A DNA stretch of 64,000 nucleotides from Gloeobacter violaceus PCC 7421 (GCF_000011385.1 NC_005125.1:2604001-2668000); one strand, 5' to 3'. Positions 1 to 8,770 are shown, counted from the first letter of the stretch. The notes: generated by a model not told the origin, from the letters alone. Made by a program: numbers and translations.

Positions 1-684
1 GGTCCGGTGGACCCGGTGCCCCTCAAGGCGATGGGCCGCTTCACCCACGAGGCGGCGGTGGTGGACCCCAAGACCGGCATCGTCTACATGACCGAGGACA
101 TGGACACGGGTTTGTTTTACCGCTTCGTGCCCAAACAGCCGGGACGGTTGCGCGCAGGGGGTACCCTTGAGGCCCTGCGCATCCCTTCGATGCCCAAGGC
201 GTATACCGGCAAAGATTTTCCGCTCAATACGCCCATGGCGGTCGATTGGGTGACGATCGAAGATTTTGACCCGGTGGATGACACGGTGCGCGTCGAAGGC
301 TTCGACAAAGGGGCGGCGATCTTTGCCGGGGGCGAAGGGGCCTGTTTTGCAAAAGGCGAGGTGTTCTTCAGCGCCAGCAACGGCGGCAGCGCCGAGTTGG
401 GCCAGATCTGGCGCCACACGCCGGGGCGCAATGCCGCAGAAGGCGGCACGCTCGAACTGTTTGTCGAACCGAACGACGACGCGCTTCTCGATGGACCGGA
501 CAACATCGTGCTGGCTCCTTTTGGGGATCTGTTCGTCTGCGAGGATGGCGAAGGCACCGAGTTCGTGCGGGGGATCACCCCCGAAGGCAAGCTCTACTCC
601 TTCGCCCGCAATGCCCTCAACGGTTTTGAGTTCACGGGCGCTTCTTTTTCGCCGGACGGCAAGACCTTCTTCGTCAACATCTAG
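1..684 (+). CDS. phoX: PhoX-type (DUF839) phosphatase, 3' part, ends at a premature amber codon
   Basis: The reading frame is open from the first base, so the gene starts upstream of the window. The visible 227 codons match the C-terminal half of PhoX/DUF839 secreted phosphatases (blocks FTHEAAVVDPKTG, YMTEDMDTGLFYRF, GPDNIVLAPFGDLFVCEDG, FTGASFSPDGKTFFVNI). PhoX enzymes are calcium/iron-dependent phosphomonoesterases exported by Tat, used in phosphate scavenging. The frame stops at TAG (682-684) exactly where family members usually have Gln. The following in-frame codons, 685-729, read IPGMTFAIWGPWLR before a second TAG, which is the usual family C-terminus. A single CAG to TAG change is therefore the simplest explanation. 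The visible product lacks about 15 C-terminal residues; whether it is functional cannot be told. The family call is firm, the nonsense interpretation is inference. Confidence 0.85.
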   Translation, partial: GPVDPVPLKAMGRFTHEAAVVDPKTGIVYMTEDMDTGLFYRFVPKQPGRLRAGGTLEALRIPSMPKAYTGKDFPLNTPMAVDWVTIEDFDPVDDTVRVEGFDKGAAIFAGGEGACFAKGEVFFSASNGGSAELGQIWRHTPGRNAAEGGTLELFVEPNDDALLDGPDNIVLAPFGDLFVCEDGEGTEFVRGITPEGKLYSFARNALNGFEFTGASFSPDGKTFFVNI

Positions 685-801
685 ATCCCGGGGATGACCT
701 TCGCCATCTGGGGTCCCTGGTTGCGCTAGGGGCGGATGGAAAGTGGGTGCGGCCATCGCATCGGGCATACTGGACGGGGTTTGTTTTCACACAGTCCGCC
801 C

Positions 802-1746
802 ATGCCCTCCGCCCTGGTCTTTGGCTGCGCCTTTTTGCTCGACGGGCTGCTGGGCGATCCGCCCCGCCTCTACCACCCGGTGCAGGCGATGGGAGCGGTG
901 ATTGCCTCGGTCCAGCGTTGGGGACTGTCTCGCATCCAATCCCCGGGCGGTCGCCGCCTTCTGGGGGTGGGGCTCACGGTGGGGCTCGCCGGGGGCAGTG
1001 CGGCGGGTGGCTGGGCGCTGATCGTCCTGGCGGCAGACATTCAGCCCTGGTTGGGGGGGGTGGTCGAAGTGGTGCTGATGGCGGCGTGCTTTGCCACGCG
1101 CAGTCTGGCGGAGGCGGCCGGAGCCGTGGCAATCGCCCTTGCCGCCGGGGATCTGCCCACGGCGCGACGGGTTTTGTCGCGCTACGTAGGGCGCGATACC
1201 GAGGATCTGGGCGAGGCCGAAATCGCCCGGGCGGTGGTGGAGACGGTGGCTGAGAATACCACGGACGGGGTGACCGCTCCGCTTTTTTACGCCGCCCTGG
1301 GCGGAGCGCCCCTGGCCCTAGCCTTCAAGGCGGTGAGCACCCTCGATTCGATGATCGGTTACCGCGATGAGCCCTACACCCACTTCGGCTGGTTCGCCGC
1401 GCGCAGCGACGACTGGCTCAACTGGATGCCGGCGAGGCTCACCGCCCTGACGGTCGCCATACTCTCGGGCCGCCCCGGCCGGGTCATCGCGATCGTGCGC
1501 CGCGACGCCCACCGCGATCCGAGCCCCAACTCGGGGGTGAGCATCGCGGCCTACGCGGGTGCTCTGGATATACAACTGGGCGGCTTGAACCGTTACCGGG
1601 GCATTATAAAGAAGAAACCGACCCTGGGCGATGCGCACTTGCCCCTGGACCCCCAGACGATTCGGCGCTCCGTCGGACTGCTATGGCGAACGGCGGCGGT
1701 GTGGGCCGGGGTGAGCGTGGTGTTGTTGGTGGTAGCGCATGGGTAG
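802..1746 (+). CDS. cobD: Adenosylcobinamide-phosphate synthase CobD/CbiB
   Basis: Integral membrane protein of the late cobalamin pathway that attaches aminopropanol (phosphate) to adenosylcobyric acid. Family hallmarks are the N-terminal DGLLGDPPRLYHPVQAMG block, SRYVGRDTEDL, VVETVAENTTDGVTAPLFY and the STLDSMIGYRDEPYTHFGW block. Hydrophobic segments are spread over the protein. I chose ATG 802 (MPSALVFGCAFLLDG), which gives 314 residues, the usual family length. An upstream in-frame ATG at 736 would add 22 residues unlike the family. The 3' end overlaps the next gene by 8 bases, which suggests co-transcription. No cobalamin riboswitch is recognisable in the short upstream gap. Confidence 0.92.
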   Translation: MPSALVFGCAFLLDGLLGDPPRLYHPVQAMGAVIASVQRWGLSRIQSPGGRRLLGVGLTVGLAGGSAAGGWALIVLAADIQPWLGGVVEVVLMAACFATRSLAEAAGAVAIALAAGDLPTARRVLSRYVGRDTEDLGEAEIARAVVETVAENTTDGVTAPLFYAALGGAPLALAFKAVSTLDSMIGYRDEPYTHFGWFAARSDDWLNWMPARLTALTVAILSGRPGRVIAIVRRDAHRDPSPNSGVSIAAYAGALDIQLGGLNRYRGIIKKKPTLGDAHLPLDPQTIRRSVGLLWRTAAVWAGVSVVLLVVAHG

Positions 1747-2017
1747 AGCGTTGTTTGTCAAAATCGAGCGCGGTGTGGTCCCCAAGGAAATTTTCGACCG
1801 CTCTGTGTCCGCCCATATCGAATACGTGCGCGCCCTGCGCTCAGAAGGGCGGCGGGTCGAGACGGGCTACTGGGCCGAGCGCGGCGGCGGCATGATGATC
1901 TTCGAGGCCGATTCGCTGGAGGAAGCCCGGGCAATCGTGGCGGGCGACCCGCTGGTGCGCGACGGCTGCGTCGAATTCGAGTTGCACCAGTGGTGCTGTG
2001 TGACCGCCGACACCTGA
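1739..2017 (+). CDS. YciI-like small protein
   Basis: A 92-residue alpha/beta ferredoxin-like protein of the YciI/YCII type. The family pattern is an N-terminal VKIERG strand, a helix starting around EIFDRSVSAHIEYVRALRSEGR, a GYWAERGGGMMIFEADSLEEARAIVAGDPLV core and a final ELHQWCC strand. The segment EADSLEEARAIVAGDPL is the characteristic part. Function within the family is poorly defined. The start overlaps the end of cobD by 8 bases, so it is probably translated from the same message. Confidence 0.75.
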   Translation: MGRALFVKIERGVVPKEIFDRSVSAHIEYVRALRSEGRRVETGYWAERGGGMMIFEADSLEEARAIVAGDPLVRDGCVEFELHQWCCVTADT

Positions 2018-2034
2018 GCGGTTATGGTGGCTGC

Positions 2035-3003
2035 ATGCGGAGCTTGATTACCGGTGCTTCGGGATTTATCGGCAAACGGCTCGCGCTTCGCCTGCTGGGC
2101 GAAGGACGCGGGGTGATCTACCTGGGCCGCCGTCCCGTCGCTGAACTCGACCGGCAGGGTGCCAAGTTTGTGCAGGGCGATATTGCCGACAAAGCCGCCG
2201 TCGATAGGGCAATGACCGGGGTGCAACGGGTGTTTCACCTGGCGGCCTGGTTTGAATTCGGCATCGACGACCCTGAGAAGATGGAGCGCATCAACGTCGG
2301 GGGCACGCGCAACGTGCTGGTATCCGCCCTGGAGCATGGTATGGAGCGGGTGGTGTATTCAAGCACCACGGGTATATACCACCCGACCCAAGGGGTCGTC
2401 GATGAACGCTCGCCTGTGAGCGCTGCACCCGTCACCCATTACACCCGCACCAAGGTGGCGGCCCACGCTGCGGCGGTCGAGTTATATTCTCGGGGTTGTC
2501 CGGTGGTGGTTGCCCTGCCGGGTTATGTCTATGGCCCCGACAGCGACGGTCCCTTCGGCGGCAGCCTCCGGCAACTTCTGGCCGGCCAGATCCCGGCTCT
2601 GGTGGGGGCCGAGCAGCGCTCCAGCTACGTCCACGTCGACGACGTGGTCGAAGGACTGTTGCTTGCCGAGCAACACGGCACCCTCGGGGAGACGTATATC
2701 CTGGCGGGCGAGGTGATGAGCTTTCGCGAGTGGTACCGCCTGGTGGCCGAGGTGAGCGGCACGCCGGTCCCGAGCCTGGAACTGCCGCCCTGGCTGCTCT
2801 ACCCGGTGGCGGCGGTCTCGGAGTGGCTGGGCAAACTGGGTGGGCGGCCTTCGATCGTCTCGCGCGAGGTGCTCGATTATCTGCAGGGCGACATGACCGC
2901 CTCGGGAGCCAGGGCCGCAAAAGAACTGGGCTGGCAATCGCGGCCTTTGCGTCCGGCGATAGCCGAAACCATCCGCTGGTACCAGGAGCACCCGGCGGGA
3001 TGA
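2035..3003 (+). CDS. NAD(P)-dependent epimerase/dehydratase (extended SDR)
   Basis: Extended short-chain dehydrogenase of 322 residues. A Rossmann motif GASGFIG lies at about residues 7-13. It is followed by VFHLAAWFEFG, YSSTTGIYHP (catalytic Ser/Thr region), the catalytic Tyr/Lys in THYTRTKVAAH, and PGYVYGP. This looks most like dihydroflavonol-4-reductase or hopanoid-associated sugar epimerase relatives; the substrate cannot be assigned. ATG 2035 is preferred because MRSLITGASGFIG places the dinucleotide-binding strand at the N-terminus. The stop codon overlaps the start of the following recombinase-like gene by 4 bases (ATGA), indicating translational coupling. Confidence 0.85.
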   Translation: MRSLITGASGFIGKRLALRLLGEGRGVIYLGRRPVAELDRQGAKFVQGDIADKAAVDRAMTGVQRVFHLAAWFEFGIDDPEKMERINVGGTRNVLVSALEHGMERVVYSSTTGIYHPTQGVVDERSPVSAAPVTHYTRTKVAAHAAAVELYSRGCPVVVALPGYVYGPDSDGPFGGSLRQLLAGQIPALVGAEQRSSYVHVDDVVEGLLLAEQHGTLGETYILAGEVMSFREWYRLVAEVSGTPVPSLELPPWLLYPVAAVSEWLGKLGGRPSIVSREVLDYLQGDMTASGARAAKELGWQSRPLRPAIAETIRWYQEHPAG

Positions 3004-3869
3004 ATCTGCGCGATGCTGTCGAGCACTGGCTCGATCATCTGATTGCCGCACGTTCCCTGGCGGGCAACACCCTCAAAGCCTACCAGCGCGATCTCGAAGA
3101 GTTCGCCCGCTTTGTGGAGAGCGAGCACCTCGACTGGCAGACCTTTGGAGCCACAGGCACCCACCACTTCGCCCAGATTCTGCAAAAAACGCATACTCCG
3201 CGCTCGGCGGCGCGCAAGCTTTCGGCCCTGCGCACTTTTTATCGCCACGCCCTGGTGCAGGGCTGGGCAGGGGGCGTGCCTCCCGCCTGCACCCGCACCC
3301 TGCCGTCCGCCGAGCGCGGCCTGCCGCGCATCCTGAGCGTCGCTCAAACCGAAAAGCTCATCGAGAGCGCGGCTTCGCCACTGGAATCGGCGGTGCTCGA
3401 ATTGCTCTACGCCACCGGGCTCAAAGCGGGGGAGCTGTGCGAATTGCGGGTGCGGGATGTGGCTTTTGCCGAAGCTTATCTAAGCGTCCAACCGGCCGCT
3501 TCCCAGCCGCGGGTGGTACCGGTGGGAGAACCAGCCCTGGCCGCTGTCGAAGCTTATCTGGGGAGCGAACCTGTCCTGCCCGAGCGCTGGTTGTTCGTGG
3601 GTCGCCAGAATCGCCCCCTTAACCGATTCCACATCTACCGGATCGTGCGGGAGGCGGCGGCGCGCTCGGCGATCGACTGGCCGGTTACCCCCGACACCCT
3701 GCGCCACAGTTTTGCTGTGCATCTGCTTGAGGGCGGCGCGGATCTGGCTACCGTCCGCGAACTTTTGGGCCACGCGAGCCTTGCAACCACCGGAATCTAC
3801 ACCCGCCTCGCCCGCAATTACGCAGTCGGCCGTCCGCGGGCCGACAGTACGCCAAACCATCCCGGATAA
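3000..3869 (+). CDS. Tyrosine recombinase family (XerC/XerD-like) with substituted catalytic residues
   Basis: A 289-residue protein with the XerC/D architecture: an N-terminal SAM-like core-binding domain (residues 1-90, [17 protein letters not shown]) and a C-terminal catalytic domain. Right-hand motifs are clear: [25 protein letters not shown] and the nucleophile Tyr267 in GIYTRL. However, the first catalytic Arg of the family (ATGLR) is Lys142 here (codon AAA at 3423). The catalytic Lys of the beta-hairpin (usually GKGNKER) has no obvious counterpart. The His two residues before LRH is Asp232. Arg235, His258 and Tyr267 remain. Either it is an active divergent enzyme or a DNA-binding relic. 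The start ATG overlaps the epimerase stop. Confidence 0.85.
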   Translation: MNLRDAVEHWLDHLIAARSLAGNTLKAYQRDLEEFARFVESEHLDWQTFGATGTHHFAQILQKTHTPRSAARKLSALRTFYRHALVQGWAGGVPPACTRTLPSAERGLPRILSVAQTEKLIESAASPLESAVLELLYATGLKAGELCELRVRDVAFAEAYLSVQPAASQPRVVPVGEPALAAVEAYLGSEPVLPERWLFVGRQNRPLNRFHIYRIVREAAARSAIDWPVTPDTLRHSFAVHLLEGGADLATVRELLGHASLATTGIYTRLARNYAVGRPRADSTPNHPG

Positions 3870-3895
3870 TCGAAGCACAACGACCCACAAAACCC

Positions 3896-5257
3896 TTGTC
3901 CGACACCATCTGCGCCATCGCCACCGCCATCGTCCCCCAGCAAGGCAGCGTCGGGATCGTGCGTTTGTCGGGCAGTGAGGCGCTCGCCCTCGCCAAACGG
4001 GTCTTTCGATTGCGCGGCAAACAAGCTTTCGAGAGCCACCGCATCCACTACGGCCACTTTCTGGACGCCGATGGCGGCATTCTCGACGAGTGCCTGGTGC
4101 TATATATGCAAGCGCCGCGCTCCTTCACCCGCGAGGATGTGGTTGAATTTCACTGCCACGGCGGGATCGCTGTCATCCAGCAGATTTTGCGCCGCTGCGT
4201 CGAACTGGGAGCGCGTCTGGCCCGGCCCGGCGAATTTACCCTGCGGGCCTTTTTGAACGGCCGCATCGACCTTACCGAAGCGGAGGCGGTGGCGGAACTG
4301 GTCTCGGCCCGCTCGCCGGAGGCGGCCCGGCTCGCGGTTGGGGGACTGGCGGGCAAACTGGCGGGTGAAGTGCGCCAACTGCGATCCGGTTGCCTTGACT
4401 TGCTGGCTGAACTGGAAGCTCGGCTGGATTTTGAAGACGACCTTCCGCCGCTCGATACCGGGGCGGTGCGCGCCAATATCGGCCAGAGCCTCGCACATGC
4501 CCGGAGGCTGATGGCCACCAGCACCCGGGGCGAACTGCTGCGCACGGGCCTCAAAGTCGCCATCGTCGGGAGACCCAACGTCGGCAAATCGAGCTTGCTC
4601 AACGCCTGGAGCCGCACCGACCGGGCGATTGTGACCGATTTACCCGGCACCACCCGCGACGTGGTCGAATCGATGCTGAATGTCCAGGGCATTCCGGTGC
4701 AGGTGCTCGATACGGCCGGTATCCGCGAGGCCACCGACACCGTCGAGCGCATCGGCATCGAGCGCTCCCACGCCGCCGCCCGGGAGGCGGATCTGGTGCT
4801 GCTGGTCATCGATCGCACCGAGGGATGGACCTGTGCCGACAGCGACATTTTTGCCCAGGTGCGCGAGCGACCGGTGATCGTCGTCGTCAACAAATCGGAT
4901 TTAGAGGGTCCGCCGGTCTACACCCCGTCGCGGGGGGTGCTGGCGACAGTGCCCACCGCCGCTCCCGTGGGCGACGGGATCGACGCGCTCGAAGGGGCGA
5001 TCCTGGCTGCTTTGGGCCAAGAAGCATTTTCTGTGGCCGACGGCGATTTTGCCGTCAACGAGCGGCAGTATGAAGCGCTCGTGCGCGCCGAAGTGGCCCT
5101 GGTGCGGGTGGTGGAGACCGTGGAGGCGGCTCTGCCCATTGACTTTTGGACCATCGATCTGCGCGCCGCCGCCCATGCCCTCGGCGAAGTGACCGGCGAA
5201 TCGGTCACCGAGGCGGTGCTTGAGCGCATCTTCAGCAAATTCTGCATCGGCAAGTAA
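3896..5257 (+). CDS. mnmE: tRNA modification GTPase MnmE
   Basis: With MnmG this GTPase installs the carboxymethylaminomethyl group on U34 of certain tRNAs. The 453 residues contain the N-terminal tetrahydrofolate-binding domain ([61 protein letters not shown]). The G domain follows with [14 protein letters not shown] (G1), LPGTTRD (G2), DTAGIRE (G3) and NKSD (G4). The invariant C-terminal FCIGK carries the catalytic Cys. The start is TTG at 3896, which gives the family N-terminus exactly. It begins 27 bases after the recombinase-like gene and is probably in the same transcription unit. Confidence 0.97.
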
Positions 5258-5272
5258 ATTCCCCAGTGGCGC

Positions 5273-6028
5273 TCAACGCTCTGAACTACCCGGAAATTCT
5301 GCAACAGTTCTGCCGGTGCGCACGGCCCGATCGAGCACCCGCAACGGTGCCACGGCAACCGCCACACAGCGGGTGTCGACGGCTTCCTCACGGCATTCGG
5401 CCGGAAAAGGAACGTGGCACAGGTGCCGCTCGCTCGACATGAGATTGCATTGGCCTGCGTCGCTGTGGGCGAAGCCGAGGGCGTGGCCGACGGCGTGCAT
5501 CAAGGCCGTGCGCAGGGCGAATTGGTCGGACGGAGCACCTGAGCGCAAGAGCACCAGCTCGATAAGCCCGGAACGACGGTAGCGGCCGATAACCGTCTCG
5601 ACCAGCCCCGCAGCGGCGGCAAGCGGCGGTTGGTGGACGATCTCGACCACCAGTTGCGCCTGCGCCCGGTTTTTCACAAAAGTAAACAGCCCCGCCCCCA
5701 GCAACAACCCGGCCTGCGACTCTGCCACCTGCTTGCGCAAAATCACCAAGACCTGTTCGGCAGAACCTTTGCTGGGGGCTGCAAGCACCACGCTCACCCA
5801 GTCAAGAAATCCCTGCCGCAGCGTCGCCAGGGTCGATTCAGAAAGCGCCTCGCCCGGATGATCGGCAAAGGCCGCGTGGCGAGCCTGCGGTTCGATGTAC
5901 ACCTGTACCGGAAACCCGCTGCGTTCCCCTGCCGCAACAGACGGCGCCGAACCCAACCAGAGCGCCAGCAACAGCGCTGCCACTCGCTGAAGTGGCGATA
6001 AAACCCTACCGGTGATGCCCATGGCCAA
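5273..6028 (-). CDS. Secreted zincin-like protein lacking the catalytic glutamate
   Basis: A 251-residue protein with an N-terminal signal peptide (hydrophobic AALLLALWLGSAPSVAA, cleavage expected after Ala33). Near residue 178 it carries HAVGHALGFAHS followed by CNLMSS. This matches the extended zinc motif HExxHxxGxxH plus Met-turn of matrixin-like metzincins in every position except the general-base Glu, which is Ala179 (codon GCC at 5492-5494). The three zinc-binding His are present, so metal binding is likely but normal peptidase activity is not. The change requires two base substitutions from a Glu codon, so it is not a single recent point mutation. Convergent with mnmE (15 bases between stops). 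Confidence 0.7.
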   Translation of the reverse strand: MAMGITGRVLSPLQRVAALLLALWLGSAPSVAAGERSGFPVQVYIEPQARHAAFADHPGEALSESTLATLRQGFLDWVSVVLAAPSKGSAEQVLVILRKQVAESQAGLLLGAGLFTFVKNRAQAQLVVEIVHQPPLAAAAGLVETVIGRYRRSGLIELVLLRSGAPSDQFALRTALMHAVGHALGFAHSDAGQCNLMSSERHLCHVPFPAECREEAVDTRCVAVAVAPLRVLDRAVRTGRTVAEFPGSSER

Positions 6029-6074
6029 GCCCGAAGGACACCCGATTGTAGCCGCAACCGGGTGCGAACCCAGC

Positions 6075-6218
6075 TCAAATCAGATAGTACATTTTGTTGA
6101 GAACAGTAAAGGCCGCCAGGGCGATGAGCAGGACGAAACCGAGCAGTTCGGCGAAGTGCAGGCGCACGGCTTCGCCGAAGTTGGCCGGTTTTTGGTGTTC
6201 GTGGGCCGGTTTGCTCAT
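6075..6218 (-). CDS. 47-residue single-span membrane protein at the end of an efflux operon
   Basis: Short gene read directly from the minus strand, ATG at 6218 to TGA at 6075. The product has a hydrophilic His/Pro-rich N-terminus (MSKPAHEHQKPANFGEA), an amphipathic stretch and one transmembrane helix (LLGFVLLIALAAFTVL) before a short KMYYLI tail. An AGAAGG-like ribosome binding site lies just upstream. It begins 18 bases after the adaptor gene stop, so it is the third gene of the tolC/adaptor operon. I do not recognise the family. Position suggests an efflux accessory subunit; this is inference. Confidence 0.6.
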   Translation of the reverse strand: MSKPAHEHQKPANFGEAVRLHFAELLGFVLLIALAAFTVLNKMYYLI

Positions 6219-6236
6219 GATGGACCTTCTCACGAA

Positions 6237-7472
6237 TCAGGATTTGAGCATTTCGGATTTGAGGACGAAGCCGCCTTCGACGACGACCGCATCGCCGGGC
6301 TTGAGGCCGCCGATCACCTCGACGTATTCGCCGACGCGCGTGCCCAGCTGCACCTCGCGGGGCATAAAGCGCGTCGTCGATTCGCGCAGGAAAACCACTT
6401 GCCTGCCGCCCACGTCGTAGAGGGCCTTATCCGGGACGGCCAGTACCTCGCGGCTGGAGCCGCCCAGGTCGACTTCGGCCTGCACGAGCATACCGGGCTT
6501 GAGCTTGCGATCGCGGTTGGGGATGACCACGCGCACATCGGCGGCGCGGGTCTGGGGGTCGAGCGCCTCGCCGATGCGCACCACCCGCCCCTGGACCTCG
6601 GTATTGCCGAGGCCGCGCACGGTGAAGCGGACGCTGTCGCCCACGTGCAGGCGGCCCAGTTCCGACTGGAAGACCTTGAGCACCACCCAGACTTCCGAAA
6701 GATCGGAGATGGTAAAAAGCGCTTCGCCCGGTTGGACCACCTGGCCGACGCGGGCCTTGCGCAGGATAACCTGGCCGTTGACCGAACTTCTCGCCGAAAG
6801 GCGCGGGGTGATGTCGTTGCCGCGCTGCAGGCGGTTGATTTCTTCTTCGGTGAGGCCAAAAGCGAGAAGCCGCGCCTTCGCGGCCTCGATTGCCGATTGG
6901 GCGCCCGCAAACTCCGATTGGGCGCTCGCCAGTTGGGCCTGGGCTTCCTGCTGTTCCCTTTGGGAGCTGATGCCCCGTCCGGCCAGGTAGGTCTCGCGGT
7001 CACTCTGGCGCTTGGCGGCGATCAGCCGCGCCTGGGAAGCGAGCAGACTGGCTTTTGCCGAGAGCAAGTCGGCCTTGGCACCGCCCAGTTCGCTGCTGGT
7101 GAGCACTGCGAGCACCTGTCCCTTGCGCACCGAATCGCCGATGTCGACGTTGATTTGCTGCACGCGCGAACCGACCGGCATCGAGACGGTACCGGAGCGG
7201 GTAGCCGCCTCCTCGACGGAGGCTGGAAAGACCTTGCGCTCGGAGACGCGCCTGCGGCTGACGGTGGCCACCTGAATCGCCTGGTTGCGCACTGCCTCGG
7301 GCGACAGCTCGATAGCTCGCTCGCCTGAGCTTTGGAGGGCCGTCTTGTCTGCCTGGGCGGTATCGGCGGCGGCCGCAGCCTCCTTGGTCTGCTTATCCGC
7401 CTCCGCTGTACCGCAGGCGGTGAGCGCAACCGCAGCCAGGGCGGCGGCAAGGAAAATCCGATAGCTTCTCAA
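6237..7472 (-). CDS. Efflux periplasmic adaptor lipoprotein (HlyD/CzcB/CusB-like)
   Basis: Membrane fusion protein of 411 residues. It has a lipoprotein signal (hydrophobic AAALAAVALTAC, lipobox LTAC, Cys20) and a beta-barrel/lipoyl half motif (GSRVQQINVDIGDSVRKGQVLAVL). A long alpha-hairpin coiled coil spans roughly residues 130-220, the second lipoyl half is LRKARVGQVVQPGEALFTI, and the membrane-proximal domain ends in GLKPGDAVVVEGGFVLKSE. The layout is typical of CzcB/CusB adaptors for metal RND pumps. The start is TTG 7472, supported by a strong GGAGGA site and by a 4-base overlap with the tolC stop. No RND pump gene follows. Confidence 0.85.
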   Translation of the reverse strand: MRSYRIFLAAALAAVALTACGTAEADKQTKEAAAAADTAQADKTALQSSGERAIELSPEAVRNQAIQVATVSRRRVSERKVFPASVEEAATRSGTVSMPVGSRVQQINVDIGDSVRKGQVLAVLTSSELGGAKADLLSAKASLLASQARLIAAKRQSDRETYLAGRGISSQREQQEAQAQLASAQSEFAGAQSAIEAAKARLLAFGLTEEEINRLQRGNDITPRLSARSSVNGQVILRKARVGQVVQPGEALFTISDLSEVWVVLKVFQSELGRLHVGDSVRFTVRGLGNTEVQGRVVRIGEALDPQTRAADVRVVIPNRDRKLKPGMLVQAEVDLGGSSREVLAVPDKALYDVGGRQVVFLRESTTRFMPREVQLGTRVGEYVEVIGGLKPGDAVVVEGGFVLKSEMLKS

Positions 7473-8770
7473 AGACGTCCTCCGGTAGCATTTTGCAGCT
7501 GGACATAGCTGGTGTACAGATCTGCTTGCGCCTGCAGGAAGGCCGAGCGGGCATTGAGGCCGTCGCGGCGGGCAAGGAGCACTTCGGTCACCCCCGTCTT
7601 GCCGGCGCGAAAACCTTCTTCGACTAGTCCCTGGTTGCGCTCGATAGCCGCGATCGTATCACCTGTGTAGGTCTGGAGCACCCGGCGGGCGGCGTTGTAG
7701 CGGGCGTAGGCCTCCTCGACCTGGGTGCGCAACTCCAGAGCGCGCTGCTCGCGCAGCGCCGCCGTTTGGGTGCGACGGGCCTCGGCGCTAAAAATAGTGC
7801 CCTGGTTGCGGTTGAACAGGTTGATAGGTACGCTCAAGCCCGCCACGACGATATTCTCCGGTCCTTCCCGACGGTAGCTCACCAGCGGCGAGAGGTTCGG
7901 CAGGGCCTCCGCCTGGGCAAGCTGCACCTGCGCCTCGCTGCGGCGGCGCTCGGTCTCGGAGGCCAGCAGCACCGGGTTGGCTTCGATGACCAACTGGAAA
8001 ATGCGCGGCAGTTCCGGTAGTTCGAGCGGAGCGGCGGGCAACGCCGCCTGGGGCTGTACGGAACGCTCGGGCGGCTCGCCGACGGCGACCAGCAAAGCGG
8101 CACGGCTCGCCGCCGCTTCTCCTTCTTGCCTTTCGCGTTGGGCGCGTGAGACGGAGAGTTCCACCTGGGCCAGATTGACGGGGATCAAACTGATATCGCC
8201 GACTTTGTAGCGCTCCTGCAGCGCGGTGAGCGAGCGGGTCGCCAACTGTTCGCGCTCGACGGCGAGCTTGAGGAGTTGCTCGCTGAGCCAAAATTGCGAA
8301 TAGAAGGTGCGAACGCGCAGCTCGAGGCGCAGGCGGGCAGCCTGCAACTGGGCCTGCTCCACCTGAAAGCCCAGCAGCGCCACCTGCTCGCGGGCAGCGC
8401 GCTTTTCGGGCCGGTCGAGTTCTTGGGCGACGGTGACGCCAAACTGCAAGGCAGACGCATCGGCGAGGGTGTTGAGGCGCGGACCGGCCTCCAGGGACAC
8501 CCCCGGGTTGAAGCGGCTGGGCAGACGCGAAGTGATCACATCGCCCTGGGCAATGTCGACGCCCGAGCGAAACGAGCGCAACTCCGGCGAGACGCTGGAG
8601 GCGCGGTCCACCGCCTCCTCGATGGTGAGCGTCGCGCGACCGGAGAGCACCGGCGGCTCGGGAACCCCCTGGGCCAGCGCCGCCGTCGACAGATAACCGC
8701 CTGCCACGCACAGGGCCATCAATACTTCACCCAACCGGCGGTACCGGCGGCTAACCAAACTCTGGATCAT
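7469..8770 (-). CDS. TolC-family outer membrane efflux protein (CzcC-like)
   Basis: Outer-membrane channel component of 433 residues. It has a signal peptide (VLMALCVAGGYLSTAALAQG) followed by two homologous repeats of long helices rich in Ala, Gln, Arg and Glu. Each repeat contains the TolC-type motifs LTIEEAVDRASSVSPELRSFR and VTVAQELDRPEKRAAREQVAL in the first half, and PRIFQLVIEANPVLLASETERRRSEAQVQLAQAEALPNL-like segments in the second. ATG 8770 is chosen; a TTG at 8785 would add five residues. It overlaps the adaptor gene by 4 bases and is the first gene of the operon. Confidence 0.85.
   Translation of the reverse strand: MIQSLVSRRYRRLGEVLMALCVAGGYLSTAALAQGVPEPPVLSGRATLTIEEAVDRASSVSPELRSFRSGVDIAQGDVITSRLPSRFNPGVSLEAGPRLNTLADASALQFGVTVAQELDRPEKRAAREQVALLGFQVEQAQLQAARLRLELRVRTFYSQFWLSEQLLKLAVEREQLATRSLTALQERYKVGDISLIPVNLAQVELSVSRAQRERQEGEAAASRAALLVAVGEPPERSVQPQAALPAAPLELPELPRIFQLVIEANPVLLASETERRRSEAQVQLAQAEALPNLSPLVSYRREGPENIVVAGLSVPINLFNRNQGTIFSAEARRTQTAALREQRALELRTQVEEAYARYNAARRVLQTYTGDTIAAIERNQGLVEEGFRAGKTGVTEVLLARRDGLNARSAFLQAQADLYTSYVQLQNATGGRL

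Noticed and set aside
2496-2999. N-terminal extension of the recombinase-like frame
   Set aside because: The frame is open upstream but lies inside the epimerase gene and is Arg/Gly-rich; the real start is the coupled ATG at 3000.
6012-7328. A 438-codon plus-strand open frame
   Set aside because: Antisense of the adaptor lipoprotein; His-rich artefact.
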